From positions 1 through 53,215 of the forward strand of contig CAXMNC010000153.1 of assembly GCA_964194625.1 (NCBI GenBank): a stretch of DNA of 53,215 nt, read 5' to 3'. The stretch is from SPGG2 sp964194625. Its GTDB lineage: Bacteria; Pseudomonadota; Gammaproteobacteria; Acidiferrobacterales; SPGG2. The position numbers were made by a program, and so were the translations under genes. Shown piece by piece: positions 23,490-31,634 of this stretch. The notes below the pieces were generated by a model. That model was not told the DNA's origin and searched no databases. It saw only the letters and a list, made by a program, of their open reading frames with translations. Position 1 is the first letter of the stretch. Every line of letters begins with the position of its first letter.

Positions 23490-25581
23490 GATTCCTCCGT
23501 GTGTCATAATAATTTTCACCAAAGTCTTCTGCCCCAGCGCTTTGATCAGCCAACACCGGTTCTTCTAGCAGCCATATTTGGAATACGCTGCCGCGATGCA
23601 GTTCCGACTCAACCGTGATTTCACCGCCGTAACGCCGAATTAGACCATAACTTACAGAAAGTCCTAAACCTGTGCCATCGCGCGTGTCAGTGGTGTAGAA
23701 AGGGTCGAATACGCGGCCGAGTTTTTCTGGCGCGATACCAACGCCATTATCTTTGACCGAGATTACAACACCCTGTTGTTCCCAATCGGCAGTGATCACT
23801 TCGATGATGCCGCCAGCGGATACGGCCCGTGCTGCATTGAGCAATAGATTTATCAATACCTCTTGTAGCTCGTAGCGTCTAATTCGAACCGTACGGGTCG
23901 CATCAAGTTGGACGTGAACAGTTGTTTCACCTTTCTCAACCGCATGCCTAACCAACACCAGCGTATCTTTGACGGTGCGATTGATGTTCACATTTTCTAT
24001 ATCGGTGTTATCGCCAGCGCTGGATGGTCGAGCAAACTGCAACAACCCATCGACAATGTAACGTATTCGATCTACCTGTTGGATAATCATATCGACTTCG
24101 CCATGCACAGAATTGGCGGCATCGCCAAGTTCGGCCACAAGCAAATCGAGATTTCCGATTATCACAGCAGTCGGGTTGTTGATTTCGTGCGCGATGCCAG
24201 CCGCCATTTGACCGAGCGACGCTAGTTTTTCCGCCATCACGAGTTGTTGCCGCGCCTCACGTAATAGACTTACGGTTCGCTCCAAATCGGTATTCTTTTG
24301 TTCGAGTTCGCGGGTTCGGTCTTCGACCTTGGCTTCCAGTTGTTCCGCGGCAAGACTGATTTCCTGATTTCGGTGCTGGAGCAAATCAAGCATGGAATCG
24401 AATTGAACGGCAAGTTCACCGATCTCGTCTTGCGAATCGATCTTTCCCATTCGCCTATCCACACCGGCTTGGGTTGCACGTACCAGGTTGGCCATCTGCT
24501 CGATGGGTTTGAATATTGAACGCGCACCACGCAATACGACCCAGGTGGCGAGGGAAATGACACCGATGAAGATAAGTAGCAACAATGCAGCGGCCCGATA
24601 ATGGGCGTTGCGAAACGGCGCCTCGAGAATGCTGCTTTGTAACATGCCGATGCCTTGGCCATCGGCATCGAATATTGGCTGATAGGCCGAGATATACCAC
24701 TGTTGGCCTACCAGATCGCGCGCAACCCAAGTGCTACCTTCGCCTAATACCTTATCTCTGATTTCCGTCGACACGTGTGTACCAAGGGCGGTGTCTTGTT
24801 GGCCGATCGTCAGATTCGTGCCAATACGCACGTTATCAAGCAGCAATGCGATTACACCCACACCACCGCTAGGCAATGTTCCCGGACCATAGACGCGCTC
24901 GCGCAGCTCTTCGATGATCGTATTATTGCTGTTCAATGCGATGCCGCCGTCTAGCAACGCGAGGACCCGTCCGCCAGAATCTCGAATGGGATAAACCGCG
25001 CGCATAACCACAGTTCGATTTTCATAAGCGCGCTCTGGCTCATCGGCCAACGGTACGCGCATACGCTCGATAAGGGCAGGGTCTTCGCGCTGTAGATCAT
25101 CCGGGGTAAAGACCTCTAGCGCGACTGACGGGCGCCCGCGCATAGCGCGATTAGTCAGTGGGCTAGGCTTACTGCTGCCTCGAGACCCAAGAGATTCTTC
25201 ATGTAACCACTTACCTAGCTCATCGGTAAGGTGTACGAAGGTGAATCCCTCTTCGTCAATTAAACTCTTTAGTTCATTTTGAAGGCCGCGTGCATCACCG
25301 TTAGTGAGAAGTAATCGAAAGCTATAGGAATCGGTGAGACGCTGCAGCGCCGTTGCGTAATCTTGCTGCATCTGCCTAAATGCATGCCGCGTAACCGCGA
25401 GGTCGCTCTTGACCTTTAGAAATAAGTTGTCGCGGGTAAAGCTATTGAACCAGTATATGGTTAGACCCAACGTCGCTGGCATGGCCAGCAGGGTTGGAAA
25501 CAGAACGAGCAGAAGTAATTTGTAGCGAAGGGTTGTTCGAACTAGCGTCCGTATCGATCGCCATCGTGGAAAAACGCTCAT
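23470..25581 (-). CDS. Membrane sensor histidine kinase with periplasmic sensor domain
   Basis: A 703-residue kinase. Membrane helix one (residues 21-44) and helix two (331-350) flank a 285-residue periplasmic domain of the Cache type (WYISAYQPIFDADGQGIGML). A HAMP linker follows, then a coiled coil (residues 405-450) and the HisKA box MAAGIAHEINNPTAVI with phospho-acceptor His465. The ATPase domain has LINLLLNAARAV (N box), VKDNGVGIAPE (G1), FDPFYTT (F) and GTGLGLSVSYGL (G2). The ligand is unknown; small organic acids are usual for Cache domains, and formate is a tempting candidate. It is encoded 11 bases after the cognate response regulator. Confidence 0.93.
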   Translation of the reverse strand: MSVFPRWRSIRTLVRTTLRYKLLLLVLFPTLLAMPATLGLTIYWFNSFTRDNLFLKVKSDLAVTRHAFRQMQQDYATALQRLTDSYSFRLLLTNGDARGLQNELKSLIDEEGFTFVHLTDELGKWLHEESLGSRGSSKPSPLTNRAMRGRPSVALEVFTPDDLQREDPALIERMRVPLADEPERAYENRTVVMRAVYPIRDSGGRVLALLDGGIALNSNNTIIEELRERVYGPGTLPSGGVGVIALLLDNVRIGTNLTIGQQDTALGTHVSTEIRDKVLGEGSTWVARDLVGQQWYISAYQPIFDADGQGIGMLQSSILEAPFRNAHYRAAALLLLIFIGVISLATWVVLRGARSIFKPIEQMANLVRATQAGVDRRMGKIDSQDEIGELAVQFDSMLDLLQHRNQEISLAAEQLEAKVEDRTRELEQKNTDLERTVSLLREARQQLVMAEKLASLGQMAAGIAHEINNPTAVIIGNLDLLVAELGDAANSVHGEVDMIIQQVDRIRYIVDGLLQFARPSSAGDNTDIENVNINRTVKDTLVLVRHAVEKGETTVHVQLDATRTVRIRRYELQEVLINLLLNAARAVSAGGIIEVITADWEQQGVVISVKDNGVGIAPEKLGRVFDPFYTTDTRDGTGLGLSVSYGLIRRYGGEITVESELHRGSVFQIWLLEEPVLADQSAGAEDFGENYYDTRRNHERDYI

Positions 25582-25592
25582 GATTAGCCGAC

Positions 25593-27005
25593 CTAGGTCC
25601 GGGTCAAAGCTGAATCAGACCTTAACTTGCGCTCTAACGTTTTGCGTGAGATACCAAGTCGGCGGGCCGCCTCAGATTTGTTGCCACCAGCACTCTCGAG
25701 CACTCGTCGCATGTGACTTTTTTCCACCTCGGCCAATGTCCACTCAGCTGGAAAGGGGGACGTCGGCGACTCCCGCCCCGGGGCCGATCCCTGACTAGAC
25801 ATGATGTCGCTGGGTAACCGGCCGAGCAAAACCGCGCGTTCGATGAGATTCCGTAGCTCGCGCACGTTTCCTGGCCAGTCGTAGGCTTGCAACGCATGAA
25901 TGTCTTCGCGACCGAAGGTGAGGGGCGCAACGCCGAGCTCTGCGGCCAAGGTCTTACCGAGAAAATCGACAAGCTCCGGGATGTCTTCAGGGCGTTGCCG
26001 AAGTGTGGGCATTTTTATCGTCACAACATTGAGCCGGTAATAAAGGTCTTCGCGGAATCGACCTTTTCTAACTTCCTCCGCCAAGTTCTTATTCGTGGCC
26101 GTGACAATACGCGCGTCCACTGGCAACTCTCGGTCGGATCCTACCGGACGGATCCTGCGACTTTCCAGAACCCGAAGTAGTTTGGCTTGCATGGTGCCCG
26201 GCATCTCCGAGATTTCGTCAAGGAACAAGATGCCACCCGTGGCAAAACTGAAAAGCCCATCGCGGGCCTGGTGTGCGCCGGTGAATGCACCCTTGGTATG
26301 TCCGAACAACTCGCTTTCCAACAGATCGGGGGAAATTGCGACACAATTCACGGGCACCAATGGCCCACTCAGGTTACTTAGCCTATGAATGGCGCGCGCC
26401 GCGAGTTCTTTGCCGGTCCCGGTCTCACCCTCGATTAACACCGAGGTGGGGGTTGGTGCAATTTGCTTAATGATCTCGCCGACTTCCTGCATGGGTGCGC
26501 TTTGGCCGATCATGCCGGATGCCCCATAGAGTCTATCTACAAAGGTGTCGACCTGTCGGCGCAGGGCGGTATTTTCACGGGCAAGGCGGCGCCGCTCGAA
26601 ACAACGTTCCACCGCGGTAAGGATTTGCTCGACCCGGAAGGGCTTAAGCACAAAGTCTGCCGCGCCCGTACGAAGCGCGCCGATAGTGGCATCAATATCG
26701 GCATAGGCGGTGATGAAAATCACATCCATGTCATTGCCGGCAGTGCGCAGTCCCGTGACCCAATCCAAGCCGGACCGCCCCGGCAAACGAATATCAACAA
26801 TCAGCAGATCGAAGTGGTAACGCTGGCAAAGCTCGTCGGCGATATCGACGTTTTCGGCCACTTCAACTAAACCATGGCGTTTCGCGAGCGCGCGTTGTAG
26901 GAAGTCGCGTATGCCCGGTTCGTCGTCGACCACCAAAATGGACGCCGGGCGGCTCTGCTCCGTGCGTGGTCGGTCGGGACGAGATTTAGCGAGTGATGGG
27001 TTCAT
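25593..27005 (-). CDS. NtrC-family sigma-54-dependent response regulator
   Basis: A 470-residue protein in three parts. The receiver has phospho-acceptor Asp71 in LLIVDIRLPGRSGLD. The AAA+ domain has Walker A GETGTGKE (193-200), the sigma-54 contact loop GAFTGA (239-244) and a Walker B with FLDEISE. The C-terminal Fis-type helix-turn-helix reads NKSEAARRLGISRKTLERKL. It would bind enhancer palindromes and activate sigma-54 promoters when phosphorylated by the kinase encoded downstream. Two such palindromes lie directly upstream of this gene, in the gap shared with tupA. Confidence 0.95.
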   Translation of the reverse strand: MNPSLAKSRPDRPRTEQSRPASILVVDDEPGIRDFLQRALAKRHGLVEVAENVDIADELCQRYHFDLLIVDIRLPGRSGLDWVTGLRTAGNDMDVIFITAYADIDATIGALRTGAADFVLKPFRVEQILTAVERCFERRRLARENTALRRQVDTFVDRLYGASGMIGQSAPMQEVGEIIKQIAPTPTSVLIEGETGTGKELAARAIHRLSNLSGPLVPVNCVAISPDLLESELFGHTKGAFTGAHQARDGLFSFATGGILFLDEISEMPGTMQAKLLRVLESRRIRPVGSDRELPVDARIVTATNKNLAEEVRKGRFREDLYYRLNVVTIKMPTLRQRPEDIPELVDFLGKTLAAELGVAPLTFGREDIHALQAYDWPGNVRELRNLIERAVLLGRLPSDIMSSQGSAPGRESPTSPFPAEWTLAEVEKSHMRRVLESAGGNKSEAARRLGISRKTLERKLRSDSALTRT

Positions 27006-27073
27006 CGCAGCTATGGCGCAGCTGATGGCGGCTGGAAAAAAACCGCTAAAGAGTCGCTGAAAAGCTGAATGGT

Positions 27074-27090
27074 TGGGTCAATCTGACGCA
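27074..27090. promoter_or_regulatory. Enhancer-like palindrome, distal copy upstream of tupA
   Basis: TGGGTCAATCTGACGCA, a dyad of the four-site family. Its centre is 31 bp from the next copy, three helical turns, as expected for cooperative binding on one DNA face. Confidence 0.7.
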
Positions 27091-27104
27091 TATTTTTGCT
27101 ACGA

Positions 27105-27121
27105 TGCGTCAAATTGACGCG
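27105..27121. promoter_or_regulatory. Enhancer-like palindrome, proximal copy upstream of tupA
   Basis: TGCGTCAAATTGACGCG, the most symmetric of the four sites. Its centre lies 98 bp upstream of the -12 element of the tupA sigma-54 promoter. Confidence 0.72.
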
Positions 27122-27197
27122 CCTGTCAAACCGTGTAGGGGAACCGGCGCAGATCTAATGCTTGTGAGATTCGGTGTTTTTGCGCCACTGGAACTGT

Positions 27198-27213
27198 TGG
27201 CACCAGAATTGCT
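27198..27213 (+). promoter_or_regulatory. Sigma-54 promoter of the tup-mob-moe operon
   Basis: TGGCAC-CAGAA-TTGCT matches the sigma-54 consensus TGGCAC-N5-TTGCW at every position. Transcription would start near 27224, about 44 bases before tupA. Confidence 0.85.
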
Positions 27214-27267
27214 GTAATTCGGAATGGAAAATACCAAGAAAACAGGAGGAGGCGCGGGCCTAACACA

Positions 27268-28098
27268 TTGATATTACGTTTACGCCTACTTGTCGCAAGC
27301 ATACTACTAGCAACGACATCTATACCGGCGCTTGCGGATACCATTCGGCTGGCGACGACCACGAGCACGGAAAACTCAGGATTGCTGCGTGTGCTGCTTC
27401 CCCCGTTCGAACTGCAAACCGGCTACACGGTACACGTGATCGCAGTCGGAACCGGCAAGGCCTTGCGTATGGCCAGGGACGGCAATGTCGATGTGGTCAT
27501 GGTGCATGCGCCTAAAGCCGAGCGTGCTTTCGTGGAAGCCGGTCACGGCGTCAACCGACGTGACCTGATGTACAACGACTTCATAATCGCCGGTCCGGCG
27601 AACGACCCCGCCTACATTCACGGCGCCACTGACGTGGCGGCGGCGCTGTCGCGCGTTGCCAGCGCACGCAGTCTGTTCGTCTCCAGAGGTGACGATTCGG
27701 GCACGCATAAGAAAGAGCTGGAGCTCTGGGCTGCCGCGGACGTCAAGCCTGGGGCGCCCTGGTATCGCGAAGTCGGGCAGGGGATGGGCAGAACACTGCA
27801 GATTGCAAGCGAGTTAGAAGCGTACACACTTGCCGATCGTGGCACTTGGCTGGCGATGAGGGACAAGCTGTCGTTGCAGGTGTTGATAGAAGGAGACAGC
27901 CGCCTGTTCAATCCCTATGGCATCATCGCGGTGAACCCGGCGCGCTATGCAGACGTCAATTATGCAGGTGCGATGGCGTTGATCGCGTGGGTTACGTCGG
28001 TCGACGGGCAAGCCATAGTACGTGGCTTTGAAATCGATGGCCAACCACTGTTCAAACCGCTGGCGGTCAAGGTGGACGCTACTGCGGGCATTGACTGA
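27268..28098 (+). CDS. tupA: Tungstate ABC transporter substrate-binding protein TupA, copy 1
   Basis: A periplasmic binding protein with signal peptide (LRLLVASILLATTSIPALA). The TupA signature TIRLATTTSTENSGLL starts the mature part. GTGKALRMARDGNVDVVMVH, FVSRGDDSGTHKKELELW and YGIIAVNP follow. Such proteins bind tungstate very tightly and prefer it over molybdate. Start is a TTG at 27268; AGGAGGAGG lies 15 bases upstream, a rather long spacing, but no better in-frame codon exists. It is the first gene behind the sigma-54 promoter. A close second copy follows. Confidence 0.9.
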   Translation: MILRLRLLVASILLATTSIPALADTIRLATTTSTENSGLLRVLLPPFELQTGYTVHVIAVGTGKALRMARDGNVDVVMVHAPKAERAFVEAGHGVNRRDLMYNDFIIAGPANDPAYIHGATDVAAALSRVASARSLFVSRGDDSGTHKKELELWAAADVKPGAPWYREVGQGMGRTLQIASELEAYTLADRGTWLAMRDKLSLQVLIEGDSRLFNPYGIIAVNPARYADVNYAGAMALIAWVTSVDGQAIVRGFEIDGQPLFKPLAVKVDATAGID

Positions 28099-28226
28099 GC
28101 GTCATCGATTGCTCAGGTACCGCCAACCCTGAGGATCGAACGCAGCCGGTGCTATGCTTGATCTTCCCACTACGGACACGCCTGTACACTGTCGCGGCTC
28201 CTGTCTGCAGAGCGTGCCTTCGTGCC

Positions 28227-29036
28227 ATGGCCACACACAGCGCTCGGCTTGGTTTGCTGGCACTCATCCTTGTCGCCCCGCCACCGATCAAGGCGGATCA
28301 AACGACCGTCCGTTTGGCAACCGCCACCAGTACCGAAAACTCCGGGTTGCTACAACGCTTGCTACCACCGTTTGAAATGCGAACGGGTTACCGAGTACAC
28401 GTGATTGCAGTGGGAACCGGGAAAGCGCTGCGATTGGCGCGGGACGGTAATGTCGATGTCGTGCTGGTACACGCCTATGAAGATGAGCTTAGGTTCGTCG
28501 CCGATGGTTACGGCGTAAATCGGCGCGACGTTATGTACAACGACTTTGTTATTGTTGGTCCACTTGACGATCCCGCGGCTATACGGGGTTTACAGGATGC
28601 GGCTGACGCGCTGCGGCGCATTGCCGCGAGTCAAAGTAGCTTCGTTTCGCGCGGGGACGATTCCGGCACGCACAAGAAAGAACGTGCATTGTGGCAAGCG
28701 GCAGGCGTTGCGCCTTCAGGGAGTTGGTATCGCGAGGTCGGGCAGGCACAAGGAAGGACTTTACAAATGGCCAGGGAGCTGCAGGCTTATGCGCTTACCG
28801 ACCGAGGTACCTGGATTGCACATCGGCGCATAATGCCGATTTTGGTCGAGGGCGATGCAAGTCTCTACAATCGCTACGGTGTGATCGCGGTTAATCCCGC
28901 GAGGCATGCCGACGTGAACTACATGGGTGGGATGCGCCTCATTGGCTGGCTAACGGGGGTACGCGGGCAGTCCATCATTCGCGATTACCGCATAGCCGGC
29001 GAGCCGTTGTTTTTCCCGTTAGCGGTGGAGCCCTAA
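28227..29036 (+). CDS. tupA: Tungstate ABC transporter substrate-binding protein TupA, copy 2
   Basis: A 269-residue paralog of the preceding gene, clearly similar along its length: VRLATATSTENSGLLQRLLP, GTGKALRLARDGNVDVVLVH, FVSRGDDSGTHKKERALW and YGVIAVNPARHADVNYM. The ATG at 28227 gives a normal signal peptide (ARLGLLALILVAPPPIKA); an upstream in-frame start at 28149 would spoil it. It is six bases before tupB, the usual position. Two binders for one permease may differ in affinity or in tungstate/molybdate preference; that is inference. Confidence 0.88.
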   Translation: MATHSARLGLLALILVAPPPIKADQTTVRLATATSTENSGLLQRLLPPFEMRTGYRVHVIAVGTGKALRLARDGNVDVVLVHAYEDELRFVADGYGVNRRDVMYNDFVIVGPLDDPAAIRGLQDAADALRRIAASQSSFVSRGDDSGTHKKERALWQAAGVAPSGSWYREVGQAQGRTLQMARELQAYALTDRGTWIAHRRIMPILVEGDASLYNRYGVIAVNPARHADVNYMGGMRLIGWLTGVRGQSIIRDYRIAGEPLFFPLAVEP

Positions 29037-29042
29037 GGTACT

Positions 29043-29744
29043 GTGGATAACCTACTCGGCGCCAGTCGCGAGGCGCTGTTGTTACTGGTTTCAGGCGATC
29101 CAAGCCTCTGGACTATTGTCGGGATCTCCTTCAGTGTGTCACTTAAAGCGATCCTGCTTACGGCGCCGGTCGCGCTGTTGATTGCCTTTCTGTTGGCACA
29201 TGCCCGTTTCCCTGGCCGCCGGGCATTGATCACGTTATTTCAAACCTTGCTCGCATTCCCCGCGGTCGTTGTCGGGCTAACCCTGTATTTACTGCTATCC
29301 CGTAGCGGCCCTTTTGGTGACTTGCGACTGCTGTTCACCCAAACGGCGATGGTAATCGGGCAAATGGTCTTATGCTTCCCCATCCTGGTGGCGATGGGCC
29401 ATTCCGCTATTCAGGCGGCCGATCGGCGCGCCTGGGAGACGGCGATTACCCTGGGGGCACGGCCGGCCCGCGCCATGTTGACGTTAATGCACGAAGTCCG
29501 CTTTGGCTTGATGGCAGCGGTGATCGCCGGTTTTGGGCGTATCATCGCCGAAGTGGGTTGTTCGCTGATGGTGGGCGGCAACATATTGAATCACACGCGC
29601 AACATCACTACTGCTATAGCATTGGAGACAACCAAAGGACAGTTTGCAGAAGGAATAGCCTTAGGGCTCGTTCTTCTCGTCTTGGCCCTTTTGCTCAACT
29701 TCGCCTTGATGTTGCTGCAGGGTAGAGGAGTTATGCACTCATGA
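29043..29744 (+). CDS. tupB: Tungstate ABC transporter permease TupB
   Basis: A 233-residue membrane protein with about five spans, starting at a GTG. The permease-ATPase coupling loop is AADRRAWETAITLGARPARA, with the EAA-type pattern. GFGRIIAEVGCSLMVGGNI and TRNITTAIALETTKGQFAEG are typical of TupB/WtpB-like oxyanion permeases. It would form the inner-membrane channel, fed by the TupA proteins. The stop overlaps the tupC start by four bases. Confidence 0.92.
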   Translation: MDNLLGASREALLLLVSGDPSLWTIVGISFSVSLKAILLTAPVALLIAFLLAHARFPGRRALITLFQTLLAFPAVVVGLTLYLLLSRSGPFGDLRLLFTQTAMVIGQMVLCFPILVAMGHSAIQAADRRAWETAITLGARPARAMLTLMHEVRFGLMAAVIAGFGRIIAEVGCSLMVGGNILNHTRNITTAIALETTKGQFAEGIALGLVLLVLALLLNFALMLLQGRGVMHS

Positions 29745-30463
29745 AGCCCGAACCTATCTTGCAATTTCGCGGGCTGCGAAAGTTCCTGGCGAATCGCTGG
29801 TTGCTAGATATCTCAGAGTTATCCATCTCGGCCGGCCAATGCATGATCTTGAGTGGCGATAATGGGGTCGGCAAAACCACCTTACTCAAAATTATGGCAG
29901 GGCTCGAGCCCCCCGATGCCGGTGAGGTGTCTTACGGCGGAAAAGTGTTGTCCCTGCGAACCGCCCCGCAGCATTATCGGGACCACATCGTTTATCTGCA
30001 TCAATCGCCGTATCTTTTTGACTGTAGCGTCATAGACAATGTGGCCTATGGGCTACGTCGCCTCCGTATGCCGCGCGCAGCGGTGCAAGCCAAGGTGGCT
30101 GAGGTCTTGGAGTGGGCCGGCCTTGAACACCTCGGTAAACGCAATGCCAAGAATCTTTCGGGGGGTGAGAAACAGCGAGTAGCGCTCGCCCGAGCGCGGG
30201 TATTGGCCCCGAAAGTTTTATTGTTAGATGAACCGATCGCTAGTATGGACTATAAATCGCGCGAGCGTACCTATGTCTTGATCGAACGGCTGAAGAAAGA
30301 AGGCATGGGCGTGGTCATAACCAGTCACGAGTTATACGCAGTACTCCCGCTCGCAGACGTCCACATGTATCTCCATGACGGGAAGCTACATGACGAGCAC
30401 CAACATGATACAGCGGCGCAAATGTCTTCGCTCATAACCACTGAAAATCGACACAATGTCTGA
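29741..30463 (+). CDS. tupC: Tungstate ABC transporter ATP-binding protein TupC
   Basis: A 240-residue ATPase with Walker A GDNGVGKTT, signature LSGGEKQRVALARAR, Walker B VLLLDEPIASMD and switch His in ITSHELYAV. It powers import through TupB. There is no TOBE-type regulatory domain of the kind ModC carries, as the length shows. It overlaps tupB upstream and mobA downstream, so uptake and cofactor completion are transcribed together. Confidence 0.93.
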   Translation: MKPEPILQFRGLRKFLANRWLLDISELSISAGQCMILSGDNGVGKTTLLKIMAGLEPPDAGEVSYGGKVLSLRTAPQHYRDHIVYLHQSPYLFDCSVIDNVAYGLRRLRMPRAAVQAKVAEVLEWAGLEHLGKRNAKNLSGGEKQRVALARARVLAPKVLLLDEPIASMDYKSRERTYVLIERLKKEGMGVVITSHELYAVLPLADVHMYLHDGKLHDEHQHDTAAQMSSLITTENRHNV

Positions 30464-31073
30464 TACCACGCCTTACCCGCGACACGATATCACGGGTGTC
30501 GTACTTGCCGGTGGGCGCGGCAAACGTATGGGCGGTGTCGATAAGGGTTTAGTCGATTTGCATGGTCGACCAATGGTTATGCACGTTATCGACACGCTGC
30601 ATCCACAAGTAGGCCGCATCATCATCAATGCCAACCGCAATGTTGACAAGTACGAGGCGCTTGGGTACGAAGTGATTTCCGATATTGTAGGCGACTACTT
30701 TGGGCCACTTGCCGGCATGGCCAGCGCCATGCAGGCAGCGAGCAGTGCGTATGTTCTTACCGTACCTTGTGACTCGCCGATGATCGAGGATGACTTGGCG
30801 AAGCGCTTGTATCATGCTTTGGAGCATGAAAAGGCCGACGCGAGTGTCGCCCATGATGGCGAGCGCATGCACCCGGTTTTCGCGCTACTAAAGCGAGATT
30901 TGTTGCCCAGTCTTCAGAGCTATCTGGAGTCGGGTGAGCGCAAGATCGATCGTTGGCTTAACCAACACAGACTGGCAGTCGCATACTTTAGGGACAAACC
31001 TGAAGTCTTTCTAAATGTGAATAATCCCGATGACCGCAAGGCGCTCGAATCGAAATTGGGCGAGAAGCCGTGA
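30456..31073 (+). CDS. mobA: Molybdenum cofactor guanylyltransferase MobA
   Basis: MobA joins GMP to Mo- or W-molybdopterin to form the bis-MGD cofactor that the formate dehydrogenase here requires. The GTP-binding start GVVLAGGRGKRMGGVDKGL is distinctive. VPCDSPMIEDDL holds the metal-binding aspartate, and VFLNVNNPDD is the usual end. At 205 residues it has the family length. It overlaps tupC by eight bases and mobB by four. Confidence 0.96.
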   Translation: MSDTTPYPRHDITGVVLAGGRGKRMGGVDKGLVDLHGRPMVMHVIDTLHPQVGRIIINANRNVDKYEALGYEVISDIVGDYFGPLAGMASAMQAASSAYVLTVPCDSPMIEDDLAKRLYHALEHEKADASVAHDGERMHPVFALLKRDLLPSLQSYLESGERKIDRWLNQHRLAVAYFRDKPEVFLNVNNPDDRKALESKLGEKP

Positions 31074-31618
31074 TAATGATCCAGTCCGGTATCCCGATTC
31101 TAGGATTTGTGGCGCGCAGCAACACCGGAAAGACGACGCTCTTAGTAAGGATACTGCCCCTGCTCACCGATCGGGGATGGCGGGTGGCGGTGGTAAAACA
31201 TGCCCCACATGGTTTTGATATCGATCGCCCGGGTAAAGACAGCTTTAAGCTCCGTCAAGCCGGCGCCACTCAAACCCTAATAAGCTCGCAGAAACAATGG
31301 GTGCTCATGACCGATGTAAGCAGCCCACCTGGATTGGATGAGTTGCTACGGCACATAGACCAGGACCATATCGACTGTGTTCTGGTTGAGGGTTTCAAGC
31401 ACGAGTCGTTTCCGAAGATCGAACTCTATCGTCCAGCCCTTGGCCACCCGTTGTTGTGTACCGATGATGCATCGATTATCGCGGTTGTAAGTGACGGGCC
31501 ATTACCGGTAGACCCTAAGCTACCCATACTTGATTTGAACAAGCCTGACGAGGTTGCTGACTTTGTTGCCGGGCATCTGTTTGGTTCACAGCTAGAAGCG
31601 GCACAGGATTCTAAATAG
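31070..31618 (+). CDS. mobB: Molybdopterin-guanine dinucleotide biosynthesis adaptor MobB
   Basis: A small GTPase that assists MobA in attaching the nucleotide. The P-loop is FVARSNTGKTTLLVR, with KHAPHGFDIDRPGKDSFKLRQAGA and LVEGFKHESFPKIELYR following. It starts at a GTG that overlaps the mobA stop (an ATG at 31076 is also possible) and runs 182 residues. Not essential in E. coli, but typically kept beside mobA. Confidence 0.94.
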   Translation: MIMIQSGIPILGFVARSNTGKTTLLVRILPLLTDRGWRVAVVKHAPHGFDIDRPGKDSFKLRQAGATQTLISSQKQWVLMTDVSSPPGLDELLRHIDQDHIDCVLVEGFKHESFPKIELYRPALGHPLLCTDDASIIAVVSDGPLPVDPKLPILDLNKPDEVADFVAGHLFGSQLEAAQDSK

Positions 31619-31634
31619 ATGGTAAGCTGGTGCT

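Noticed and set aside
27031..27047. GG-N10-GC on the minus strand in front of the response regulator
   Set aside because: Only the two dinucleotides match. The flanking bases are far from the sigma-54 consensus, and the distance to the palindromes differs from the other promoters.
27122..27267. Molybdenum-cofactor riboswitch in the tupA leader
   Set aside because: The leader after the predicted sigma-54 start is only about 44 bases, too short for that RNA class.
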